A program made the translations under genes and the position numbers. Under the pieces are notes generated by a model. That model was not told the origin of the DNA. It ran no database searches and saw nothing but the letters and a program-made list of their open reading frames with translations. A stretch of 30,381 nucleotides of DNA from an uncultured Christensenella sp. GTDB taxonomy: Bacteria; Bacillota; Clostridia; Christensenellales; Borkfalkiaceae. This document shows, piece after piece, positions 1 through 6,629 of this stretch. The number at the start of each line of letters is the position of its first letter. Positions within the stretch are counted from its first letter, which is position 1. The stretch covers positions 1-30,381 of the forward strand of contig CAJUHC010000018.1 in assembly GCA_910586345.1 (NCBI GenBank), in the 5' to 3' direction.

Positions 1-234
1 GCCTATTATTATATATGGTATAGGAAATCCTGCTTCCCGTTAGACAAGGGGACGCTATGATGATTGTATAAGCGGCGCGATACTATGTCGAACTTGCGTT
101 TTGCCTTGGTCGTGTACGTCTATGTACACTCCCTGCGGACAAATCCGCACTCTCCTGCTCTTGCTTGTTTCTAAAATTAGACAATCCTGTTTTCCGTGCA
201 AATGCGGGATACAATATTTTTTATAGAGTAATTT
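1..234. other. Non-coding region upstream of tgt
   Basis: All three forward frames are stopped early and the minus-strand open frame looks like a shadow of tgt, so I see no gene. Two small perfect hairpins stand side by side: GTGTAC/GTACAC with a 6-base loop (112-129) and TGCGGA/TCCGCA with a CAAA loop (134-149). An imperfect 15-base direct repeat lies at 26-40 and 183-197 (13 of 15 bases match), and TTAGACAA occurs at 40-47 and 177-184. I could not place a convincing promoter for tgt. The region may be a leader or a small structured RNA, but nothing identifies one. Confidence 0.4.
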
Positions 235-1350
235 ATGAGTAAAAATTTTTCGTTTGAAATTCAGCATATCGATAAATACACGGGCGCGCGCGCGGGAATC
301 TACCATACTCCGCACGGCGACGTTCTGACGCCCGTTTATATGCCCGTAGGAACCCAGGCGACGGTAAAAGGCGTGTATCCGCGCGATTTGAAAGAGGCGG
401 GTTCGAGTATAATTCTTTCAAATACCTATCATTTATATATCCGTCCGGGCGACGAACTCGTTAAAAAAGCGGGCGGACTGCACAAGTTTATGAATTGGGA
501 CGGTCCTATTTTAACCGACAGCGGAGGTTTTCAGGTATTTTCTTTGACGAAACTGAATAAAATCAAGGACGAAGGGGTATATTTTAATTCGCACGTAGAC
601 GGTTCGCGTCACCTGTTCACGCCCGAAAAAGTTATGAGTATCGAAGAGAATCTCGGCGCGGATATAATTATGCAGTTCGACCAGTGCAGCGAATACGGTT
701 ATACTCACGCGCAGTCCCGTGCCGCGATGGAAAGAACGGATGCGTGGCTAAAACGCTGTCTTGACGCAAAGACCCGAGACGACCAGGCGCTGTTTCCCAT
801 AGTGCAGGGAAATATGTACGACGATTTGCGTCTCGAAAGTCTGCGCCGCGCGAAACCGCACGCAACGGACGGAATTGCGATAGGCGGGCTTTCGGTCGGG
901 GAGCCAAAAGAGAGAATGTATGAAATTCTCGATATTATGCGTCCTCATCTTCCCGAATCGGTACCGCGTTATCTTATGGGTGTCGGCAGTCCCGACTGTC
1001 TTATAGAGGGAGTAAAACGCGGAGTGGATATGTTCGACTGCGTTCTTGCGACGAGAGTCGCCCGCAACGGCACCGCTTTTACTTCCAAGGGTAAAATCGT
1101 AGCGAGAAACGGAGCGTACCGCGAAGATTTTTCCGCTCTTGACGAAAACTGCAAATGTTATTGCTGTAAAAATTATACCAAAGCTTATATAAGACACCTT
1201 ATAAACGTGAACGAAATGTTATCTTCTATGCTGTTAAGTCTGCACAACATAACTTTTCTTCATAAACTTATGAGCGATATGCGCGAAGCGATATTTGCCG
1301 ATAGTTTAAAGGACTTTGCTGACGGGTTTTATTCGAATTACGAAAATTGA
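235..1350 (+). CDS. tgt: tRNA-guanine transglycosylase (queuosine pathway)
   Basis: This 371-residue protein exchanges guanine 34 of GUN-anticodon tRNAs for preQ1 in the cytoplasm, a step towards queuosine. It has the usual bacterial length. Visible signatures are TDSGGFQ with the base-catalytic Asp95, IGGLSVGE (216-223), and DMFDCVLATR with the nucleophile Asp268. The zinc site is Cys306, Cys308, Cys311 and His337, in CKCYCC and LSLHNI. The ATG start gives the normal N-terminus, and only a weak Shine-Dalgarno (AGAG) precedes it. The gene is followed by yajC after a 111-base gap with its own promoter. The tgt-yajC-secDF neighbourhood is widespread in bacteria. Confidence 0.97.
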   Translation: MSKNFSFEIQHIDKYTGARAGIYHTPHGDVLTPVYMPVGTQATVKGVYPRDLKEAGSSIILSNTYHLYIRPGDELVKKAGGLHKFMNWDGPILTDSGGFQVFSLTKLNKIKDEGVYFNSHVDGSRHLFTPEKVMSIEENLGADIIMQFDQCSEYGYTHAQSRAAMERTDAWLKRCLDAKTRDDQALFPIVQGNMYDDLRLESLRRAKPHATDGIAIGGLSVGEPKERMYEILDIMRPHLPESVPRYLMGVGSPDCLIEGVKRGVDMFDCVLATRVARNGTAFTSKGKIVARNGAYREDFSALDENCKCYCCKNYTKAYIRHLINVNEMLSSMLLSLHNITFLHKLMSDMREAIFADSLKDFADGFYSNYEN

Positions 1351-1391
1351 GTGAAAGTTTGGCGCAATCTCTCCAAAAGCTTAAAAAACGC

Positions 1392-1420
1392 TTGCAAAAA
1401 AGGCGTAAAAATATTATATT
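1392..1420 (+). promoter_or_regulatory. Sigma-A-like promoter of yajC
   Basis: TTGCAA (1392-1397) and TATATT (1415-1420) are separated by 17 bp, upstream of the yajC start at 1462. A GGAG ribosome binding site follows near 1449. Confidence 0.6.
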
Positions 1421-1461
1421 AAATTAGTAAAAAATAAAAGAATGAATCGGAGACGAAAAAG

Positions 1462-1935
1462 ATGGATTATGTTTATTATATAATTCTCGGCGTATTGCTT
1501 GTGGGAATCGTAGTAATGTTCGTATTTTCAAGCAGGCGCCGTAAAAAGCAGGAGCAGGATGCTCAGGACTTAATCAATTCGGTTAAGCCCGGAAACAAAG
1601 TCAAAACAATCGGCGGAATTTGCGGTATAGTCGTGGAAGTCGATAACGAAGAAAATACGTTCGTTCTCGAAACGGGTACGGAGCAGTCCGGCAAATGCTT
1701 TATAAAGTTCGACAGACAGGCGATTTACCAGACCGATGCCGTGGCTTCCAAAAAGGAAGAAAAGTCCGTAGAAACGCAGGAAGAAGTTTCCGCAGAAATT
1801 ACGGAAACCGCGGAAAGCGTTAAAGCCGTTGAAGCGACGGAAGCGGCGGGGACGGAAACCGAAGCCGTTGCGGAAGAAAAGAGCGTCGAAGAACTCAGAA
1901 ATCCTCCCGCAAAAAAGTCGGGAAAAAAGAAATAA
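1462..1935 (+). CDS. yajC: Preprotein translocase subunit YajC with a long charged tail
   Basis: YajC is a single-pass membrane partner of SecDF in the Sec translocon. One transmembrane helix (about residues 4-23) is followed by the basic stretch SRRRKKQ and the conserved soluble part VKPGNKVKTIGGICGIV (41-57). After about residue 95 the protein runs into a Glu/Ala/Thr-rich low-complexity tail ending in KKSGKKK. At 157 residues it is clearly longer than the usual roughly 85-115, and the excess is all in this tail. It lies between tgt and the SCIFF genes. The family assignment is firm; the role of the tail is unknown. Confidence 0.9.
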   Translation: MDYVYYIILGVLLVGIVVMFVFSSRRRKKQEQDAQDLINSVKPGNKVKTIGGICGIVVEVDNEENTFVLETGTEQSGKCFIKFDRQAIYQTDAVASKKEEKSVETQEEVSAEITETAESVKAVEATEAAGTETEAVAEEKSVEELRNPPAKKSGKKK

Positions 1936-1948
1936 TATCAATAAGCGG

Positions 1949-1987
1949 CGGGAACCCGGATTAATCCGGGTTCCCGTACTGTTTTTT
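1949..1987 (+). terminator. Rho-independent terminator after yajC
   Basis: A perfect 28-bp palindrome (1949-1976, left arm starting CGGGAACCCGGATT) is followed by a run of six T (1982-1987). It would end the yajC transcript. Confidence 0.85.
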
Positions 1988-2034
1988 GCATACGCGCGCT
2001 TTCTTGCGCATAAATTAAAGCGGAGGTTTCTTTT

Positions 2035-2403
2035 ATGCGCAAAAATATTTTTCAGATAGCTATGTCTGCGGCTGCGGCGGTTGTCATTTCGCTTGTGTTC
2101 GTACTTATATTCACGCTTATTATTCAGCTTTTTTCTCTGCCTTTGGGTGCGGTCAAGCCCGTTAACCAAGTTTTCAAAATAGTAGCCATAGCGGCGGGCG
2201 GACTTATTTTCATACGCGGCGAAAAGGGGCTTATAAAAGGTTTGATTTACGGAATAACCGCCGTTCTCGCTACGTATCTTTTATTCGGACTTATATCGTG
2301 TTCGTTCGATATAAGCTGGTTTTTCGCAATAGAAATTCTTATCGGAGCCGTAGCGGGCGCGATAACGGGCGTAATCGCGGTCAATATAAAAAACAAAGCT
2401 TAA
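2035..2403 (+). CDS. Small multi-pass membrane protein, TIGR04086/YrzE type
   Basis: This 122-residue, very hydrophobic protein has about four predicted membrane helices (roughly residues 8-34, 46-61, 66-88 and 93-117). Its size, the G-L-I-F-x-R-G-E-K-G-L-x-K-G-L loop and its place between yajC and the SCIFF genes match the TIGR04086 family of clostridia, whose function is unknown. A strong ribosome binding site, GGAGG (2022-2026), lies 8 bases before the ATG. It follows the yajC terminator, so it needs its own promoter or readthrough; only a weak candidate is visible. Confidence 0.75.
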   Translation: MRKNIFQIAMSAAAAVVISLVFVLIFTLIIQLFSLPLGAVKPVNQVFKIVAIAAGGLIFIRGEKGLIKGLIYGITAVLATYLLFGLISCSFDISWFFAIEILIGAVAGAITGVIAVNIKNKA

Positions 2404-2408
2404 AATAC

Positions 2409-2437
2409 TTGATTTTTTTTCTTTCGTATTTTATAAT
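2409..2437 (+). promoter_or_regulatory. Sigma-A promoter of scfA
   Basis: TTGATT (2409-2414), a 17-bp spacer and a perfect TATAAT (2432-2437) lie just before the SCIFF peptide gene. AGGAG (2457-2461) is its ribosome binding site. Confidence 0.8.
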
Positions 2438-2472
2438 GCTGTTATAAATACGTATCAGGAGATTTAATAATT

Positions 2473-2628
2473 ATGATTAAGACGATAGCGGCTCCCCGCG
2501 AAAAAAAGGTTACGGGCTGCGGAGAATGCAGAAGCACCTGTCAGTCTGCTTGCAAAACAAGCTGTACGGTCGGAAACCAAAGCTGTGAAAGAATAACCAG
2601 AGAACAGAATCCCGAGAAGAACAAGTAA
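2473..2628 (+). CDS. scfA: SCIFF six-cysteine ribosomal peptide precursor
   Basis: This 51-residue peptide carries the SCIFF signature: GCGECRSTCQSACKTSC, then TVGNQSCE. The six cysteines are C16, C19, C23, C27, C31 and C38. SCIFF peptides are near-universal in clostridia. They are substrates of the radical SAM maturase encoded next door, which in a characterised member forms a Cys-Thr thioether (ranthipeptide class). The likely leader is residues 1-14, and the tail after residue 39 is polar. A sigma-A promoter and a good ribosome binding site precede it, and a strong hairpin separates it from scfB, as expected if the peptide is made in excess over the enzyme. The biological role of SCIFF is not established. 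Confidence 0.95.
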   Translation: MIKTIAAPREKKVTGCGECRSTCQSACKTSCTVGNQSCERITREQNPEKNK

Positions 2629-2642
2629 TTTCAAAACCCGAT

Positions 2643-2680
2643 AAGGAGCAGAACTGTTCTGCTCCTTAAATTTTTTTATT
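2643..2680 (+). terminator. Terminator or attenuator between scfA and scfB
   Basis: An 11-bp perfect stem (AAGGAGCAGAA, 2643-2653, pairing with TTCTGCTCCTT, 2657-2667) with a 3-base loop is followed by a T-rich tract (2671-2680). Partial readthrough would give high peptide and low maturase expression. Confidence 0.8.
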
Positions 2681-2688
2681 TTAAACTT

Positions 2689-4005
2689 ATGATACACGTT
2701 TTCAATTATAAATCCGAATATTTCATATATGACTCCGGCAGCGGAAGTCTGCACGAGTGCGACAGGGAAACCGCGGAGTATTTAAAGTCCGAATACGAGG
2801 GTGGTTCCGCTCCCGCGCTTTCGGAAGAAAAAATCGCACAAATCCGTTCCGAAATACAAGAGCTCGAAAAAGAAGGACTTCTTTTCAAAGACGAGCCGAA
2901 AGCTTATCCGCTTAAATCTAACGAAATCAAAGCTTTGTGTTTACATATCTGCCACGACTGCAACCTGCGATGCAGGTATTGTTTTGCGGACGAGGGCGCG
3001 TATCACTCCGTGAGAGAGTTTATGAGCGAGAAGACGGCTAAGCAAGCTATAGACTTTCTCATAAACAACAGCGGGAACAGAAAAATACTCGAAGTCGATT
3101 TCTTCGGCGGCGAACCGCTTATGTGTCTGCAAACGATAAAGAACGTCGTCGCATACGCAAGAGAAAAGGGTAATAATGCGGGAAAGAAATTCCTCTTCAC
3201 CACGACGACAAACGCGCTTTTGTTGGATGATGAAGCCATAGACTTTTTCAACCGCGAAATGGAAAACGTTGTTTTAAGTCTCGACGGAAGACCCGAAGTT
3301 CACGACGCGATACGCAAAACCAGAAACGGCAAAGGCAGTTTCGGTTTGGTAATAGAAAATATAAAAAAATTCGTACGTTCGCGCGGCGATAAAAATTATT
3401 ACGTCCGCGGAACTTTCACGTCGAAAAATCTCGATTTTTCCAAAGACGTGATTTTTCTTGCCGAAAACGGTTTCGACAGTATTTCTATGGAACCCGTCGT
3501 AACGGATATAGAAGATTTGGCAATCAAAGAAGAGCATATCCCCGAAATTTGCGCGGAATACGAAAACCTCTGCGATAAATACCTCGAAAAACACGAAAAA
3601 GGCGAGGGTTTTAATTTCTTTCATTTTAATATAGATTTGGAAGGAGGAGTGTGTTTACAGAAAAAAGTTTCCGCCTGCGGCGCGGGCAACGAATATTTTT
3701 CCGTCGTTCCTAACGGCGATATTTACCCCTGTCACCAATTTGCGGGCGATAAAGATTTTCTTATGGGCAACGTTTACGATGGTAAGCTCGACGCTCGAAT
3801 CCGCGGCAAGTTCGCATCGGACTGTCTTTTTACGCGTAAAGGCTGCGAGAACTGCTTTGCAAAGTTTATCTGTTCGGGCGGATGCAGCGCGAACAATTAT
3901 CATTTTACGGGCGATATAAACACGCCGTATCCTATAACCTGCGATATGATGAAAAAGCGTATTGAGTGCGGTATGTACGCGCTTGCCCGTAAAAAAAGAA
4001 AATAA
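2689..4005 (+). CDS. scfB: SCIFF maturase, radical SAM/SPASM thioether synthase
   Basis: This 438-residue enzyme installs the thioether link in the neighbouring SCIFF peptide. The N-terminal 75 residues resemble a peptide-recognition (RRE-like) domain. The radical SAM cluster motif is C91-x3-C95-x2-C98 in CNLRCRYCFADEG. DFFGGEPL and SLDGRPEVHD are further radical SAM landmarks. The C-terminal SPASM region has SACGAG, YPCHQF, CENCFAKFICSGGC, ITCDMM and a final Cys, enough for two extra [4Fe-4S] clusters. Pairing with scfA makes the assignment firm. The ATG lies 8 bases after the T-tract of the upstream hairpin, with no visible Shine-Dalgarno, so translation is probably weak. Confidence 0.95.
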   Translation: MIHVFNYKSEYFIYDSGSGSLHECDRETAEYLKSEYEGGSAPALSEEKIAQIRSEIQELEKEGLLFKDEPKAYPLKSNEIKALCLHICHDCNLRCRYCFADEGAYHSVREFMSEKTAKQAIDFLINNSGNRKILEVDFFGGEPLMCLQTIKNVVAYAREKGNNAGKKFLFTTTTNALLLDDEAIDFFNREMENVVLSLDGRPEVHDAIRKTRNGKGSFGLVIENIKKFVRSRGDKNYYVRGTFTSKNLDFSKDVIFLAENGFDSISMEPVVTDIEDLAIKEEHIPEICAEYENLCDKYLEKHEKGEGFNFFHFNIDLEGGVCLQKKVSACGAGNEYFSVVPNGDIYPCHQFAGDKDFLMGNVYDGKLDARIRGKFASDCLFTRKGCENCFAKFICSGGCSANNYHFTGDINTPYPITCDMMKKRIECGMYALARKKRK

Positions 4006-4052
4006 AAGTTAAAAAAAAGACGATTTAATGTTGTAAAGCCGAGAATAATTAA

Positions 4053-4081
4053 TTGACTGCCGTAAGATTTTTATATATAAT
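4053..4081 (+). promoter_or_regulatory. Sigma-A promoter of secD-secF
   Basis: TTGACT (4053-4058), a 17-bp spacer and a perfect TATAAT (4076-4081). A TAGGAG ribosome binding site follows before the secD ATG at 4121. Confidence 0.85.
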
Positions 4082-4120
4082 ATAGTGGTTAAAAAAGCTT
4101 TACGTTTAGGAGTAAGATAG

Positions 4121-5593
4121 ATGGGCAAAATAAAATCGGCGATAATAACGGCGTTGCTCGCCGCCGCGGTCGCGGTGCTTGCGGTATTTGCTTTGTTTTC
4201 CTGGCAGGTACCCGGTAGCAACGGAGTCGAAAGATATAATTCGTTTATCGGCAATATCCGTCTCGGCGGAGATTTGACCGGTAACGCGACGACGGTTCTT
4301 TATCCGGAGGGCGTAATTTCTCCGGCGGAATACGCTGATTTGGAAGACGGCGATAAGTCCGATTACGCTCAGTGCGGAAACGTGTACGTCGACAAGGAAG
4401 TTCTCGAAGAACACGGCGAGGACGGTTTGAAAAAATTAGTGGCGGAGGACGCAAAAGTTCTTTCGGAACGTTTCGGACAAAAAGGATATACAAGCTATTC
4501 TGTTTCCGTTTTGGACGGTTTCGCGCTCAGCGTCACCGTTCCCACGAATTTTACTTATGCAGAGTACAAGCAGTATAATTCGTCTTCGCGTTCCGAGCAA
4601 CGGTCCGTTATAGAAAAGTCTATAGTTTCGCTCGCTTATAACGGCAAACTCTCGCTCCGCAATTCGGAAGTAGGCAATAAAAAATCAAACAATATTCTCA
4701 CCAAGATTACCGACGACGTTACTGCGTTTTTCAAAAGCGTTTCCAAACAGTCGGTCAGCGGCAATCACGCGGTTAAAATAAGTCTTACCAAAGAGGGAAG
4801 AGAACAGTTCAAAGCTATGTCCGCAAAAGTACTTACGGCTGAAAGCGACAAGGCTATCGGTTTCTACGTCGGCGAATACGCTTTGCTTTCGCTCTCTCTC
4901 AGCGAGGAAATAGACGCGGGAACTTTCTATATCCCCGTCGAAGAATCCAACGCACAGGATTATACGATAGTAATGAATTCGGTTGCCGACGGCAAGACCA
5001 TTACTCTCGATTACAGTTCGGACGAAGCTCAGATAATTTACGCGGGCGCGGAACTCGGAGATACGGCGTCGCTGTTCCTCGGCGTTTCACTGCTTCTCAT
5101 AGTCGCAGGCGCGATTGCTTATTCTATAGCGAGATACAAAAAGCTCGGACTTGTAAATTCTTTGATAATAATTATATTCGCGCTTGCGCTTATAACCGTT
5201 CTTATGCTTTTGGAAATTCAGCTTACTTTGGCGGGCGCCGTTACGGCGGTAATAGGTCTCGCGCTTCTGTGCGCGTCTAACTTCGCCTCGTTCGAAGCGG
5301 TCCGCAAGGAAACGTTAAAGGGCAAGACGATTCAGTCGTCCGTTAAAGAGGCTTACAAAGCTCAGCTTGCCGGAATACTCGAAATGCACGTTATACTCTT
5401 GATAGTAAGCATATTCCTTGCTTTCGTCGGCGTCGGAGAAGTAGCGGCTTGCGGACTTATACTCTTCATATCGGGAGTAGCGTCGTACGTTCTGTATTGG
5501 TTTACGAGGTTTATGTGGTACGTAACGTCTTCGCCCGTAAAAGATAAATTTAAGTTCTGCGGTTATAAAAGGGAGGAACTTGAAGATGACTAA
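4121..5593 (+). CDS. secD: Protein translocase subunit SecD (divergent)
   Basis: SecD works with SecF in the membrane, using proton flow to help pull exported proteins out of SecYEG. This 490-residue protein has an N-terminal helix (about 7-27), a large extracytoplasmic domain (30-315), then five membrane helices (from about 316). The region from KGKTIQSSVKEAYK through LYWFTRF matches the SecD C-terminus. The usual transmembrane motif with an Asp (V-D-A-N, followed by IFERIREE) reads CASNFASFEAVRKE (384-397) here, so the Asp appears to be Ala385. The N-terminal D-L-x-G-G motif is also altered (RLGGDLTGN). It overlaps secF by 8 bases and has its own sigma-A promoter. Family and position are clear; the motif losses are by-eye alignment. 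Confidence 0.88.
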   Translation: MGKIKSAIITALLAAAVAVLAVFALFSWQVPGSNGVERYNSFIGNIRLGGDLTGNATTVLYPEGVISPAEYADLEDGDKSDYAQCGNVYVDKEVLEEHGEDGLKKLVAEDAKVLSERFGQKGYTSYSVSVLDGFALSVTVPTNFTYAEYKQYNSSSRSEQRSVIEKSIVSLAYNGKLSLRNSEVGNKKSNNILTKITDDVTAFFKSVSKQSVSGNHAVKISLTKEGREQFKAMSAKVLTAESDKAIGFYVGEYALLSLSLSEEIDAGTFYIPVEESNAQDYTIVMNSVADGKTITLDYSSDEAQIIYAGAELGDTASLFLGVSLLLIVAGAIAYSIARYKKLGLVNSLIIIIFALALITVLMLLEIQLTLAGAVTAVIGLALLCASNFASFEAVRKETLKGKTIQSSVKEAYKAQLAGILEMHVILLIVSIFLAFVGVGEVAACGLILFISGVASYVLYWFTRFMWYVTSSPVKDKFKFCGYKREELEDD

Positions 5594-6584
5594 GTTAAAA
5601 CTTTCTTCCAAAATGCACGTAATGATAATCGTTTCCGCAGTTATAATCGCAGTAGGTCTTGCAATGGGTTTGATATTTCAGTTCGTATCGAACGGATATT
5701 TCAACTATGGCGCGGATTATACGAGTTATAACAGCGTGGTTGTAAATTACGCTTATATCGACGGTAAAGAAGATTCGATAAACGATATTTGCGAAAAAGC
5801 GTTCAAAGAAGCGGGAGTTTCCTATTACGCGTATACTTACGGCGACGTTGCTACGGGCGGCAAGCTCGAAGCAGGCGGACAGCTCGTTTACAAATTCTCG
5901 AAAAATACGGATACGGCGAAAATTCAGTCGGCAAAGGACGTTATACACAGCGCGCTTACCGCCGAGGGAACGAGCGGACTAAGCAAAGCTTCTTATCACG
6001 AAGCGGAAACGGTACTCGGCGGAGGAAAGGCCTTGACGTTCGGCGCGATTGCTCTTGCGAGCGCGGTTGTATTCCAGTTCATATACTTCGCAATCAGATA
6101 TAAACTTACGGCAGCGTTCTCAGCGCTTTTGGCGGACGTGCACAATCTCGCGATTTTCGTTTCGCTCCTTGCCATAACGCGCGTACCCATAGGTTCTACC
6201 GTGTTCGCGTTTGCCGCGCTTACGGTCGTGGCGACTATGATAGGATGTTGTTTCCTTTTCGATAAAGTTCGCAAAAATTCGAAAGACGAAAAATTCGCGA
6301 AGCTCGACGCGCTCGAACAAGCTGACGTATGCGCAAACGAAAGCATAACCGATATAGCGGTAACGTCGGCAGGAGCGGCTTTGATAGGCTTGATTTTATT
6401 CGTTCTGATGTCGGTAAGCGCGCTTTCGGTCGTACTCGCCGTTACTTCCGCGGTACTTGCGCTGTTGAGTGCGGTAGCAAGCATATACGGTACTGCGTTC
6501 TTCATACCGTCCGTATATTCGCGTATCAGACGCGCGGGCGGCAACTTCAAGGCAAGCCATTCGCAGAAAGTTAAAAAATCTTAA
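5586..6584 (+). CDS. secF: Protein translocase subunit SecF (divergent)
   Basis: SecF is the partner of SecD in the translocon. I chose the ATG at 5586 (332 residues) over the in-frame TTG at 5580, because GGGAGG (5571-5576) is well placed for it. A helix at about 11-33 is followed by an extracytoplasmic domain, then five helices from about residue 149. FNYGADYTSYNS (39-50) stands where the family usually has G-I-D-F-T-G-G. The LADVHN segment keeps the Asp184 of the H-D-V motif. The N-D-T-x-V-V-F-D-R-I-R-E motif is reduced to IGCCFLFDKVRKN (219-231). These changes parallel those in SecD. The gene ends 15 bases before a terminator hairpin. Confidence 0.88.
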   Translation: MTKLKLSSKMHVMIIVSAVIIAVGLAMGLIFQFVSNGYFNYGADYTSYNSVVVNYAYIDGKEDSINDICEKAFKEAGVSYYAYTYGDVATGGKLEAGGQLVYKFSKNTDTAKIQSAKDVIHSALTAEGTSGLSKASYHEAETVLGGGKALTFGAIALASAVVFQFIYFAIRYKLTAAFSALLADVHNLAIFVSLLAITRVPIGSTVFAFAALTVVATMIGCCFLFDKVRKNSKDEKFAKLDALEQADVCANESITDIAVTSAGAALIGLILFVLMSVSALSVVLAVTSAVLALLSAVASIYGTAFFIPSVYSRIRRAGGNFKASHSQKVKKS

Positions 6585-6598
6585 AAAACAATTGAAAT

Positions 6599-6622
6599 GG
6601 CGGGTTTATCCCGCCTTTTTTT
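6599..6622 (+). terminator. Rho-independent terminator after secF
   Basis: GGCGGG (6599-6604), a 5-base loop, CCCGCC (6610-6615), then seven T. It stops only 7 bases before the recJ start codon. Confidence 0.85.
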
Positions 6623-6629
6623 ATAAATT

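Noticed and set aside
55..315. Minus-strand open frame of 86 residues across the tgt start
   Set aside because: Overlaps the start of a firmly identified gene, resembles no family and has no ribosome binding site.
1986..2014. TTGCAT-17-CATAAA promoter before the small membrane protein gene
   Set aside because: Only 3 of 6 and 4 of 6 consensus matches, and it begins in the T-run of the preceding terminator.
1570..2169. Long minus-strand open frame (199 residues) opposite yajC
   Set aside because: Arg/Phe-rich translation typical of the antisense of a Glu/Lys-rich tail; no family features.
5580..5585. TTG start for secF
   Set aside because: The ATG two codons later has the better-placed GGGAGG.
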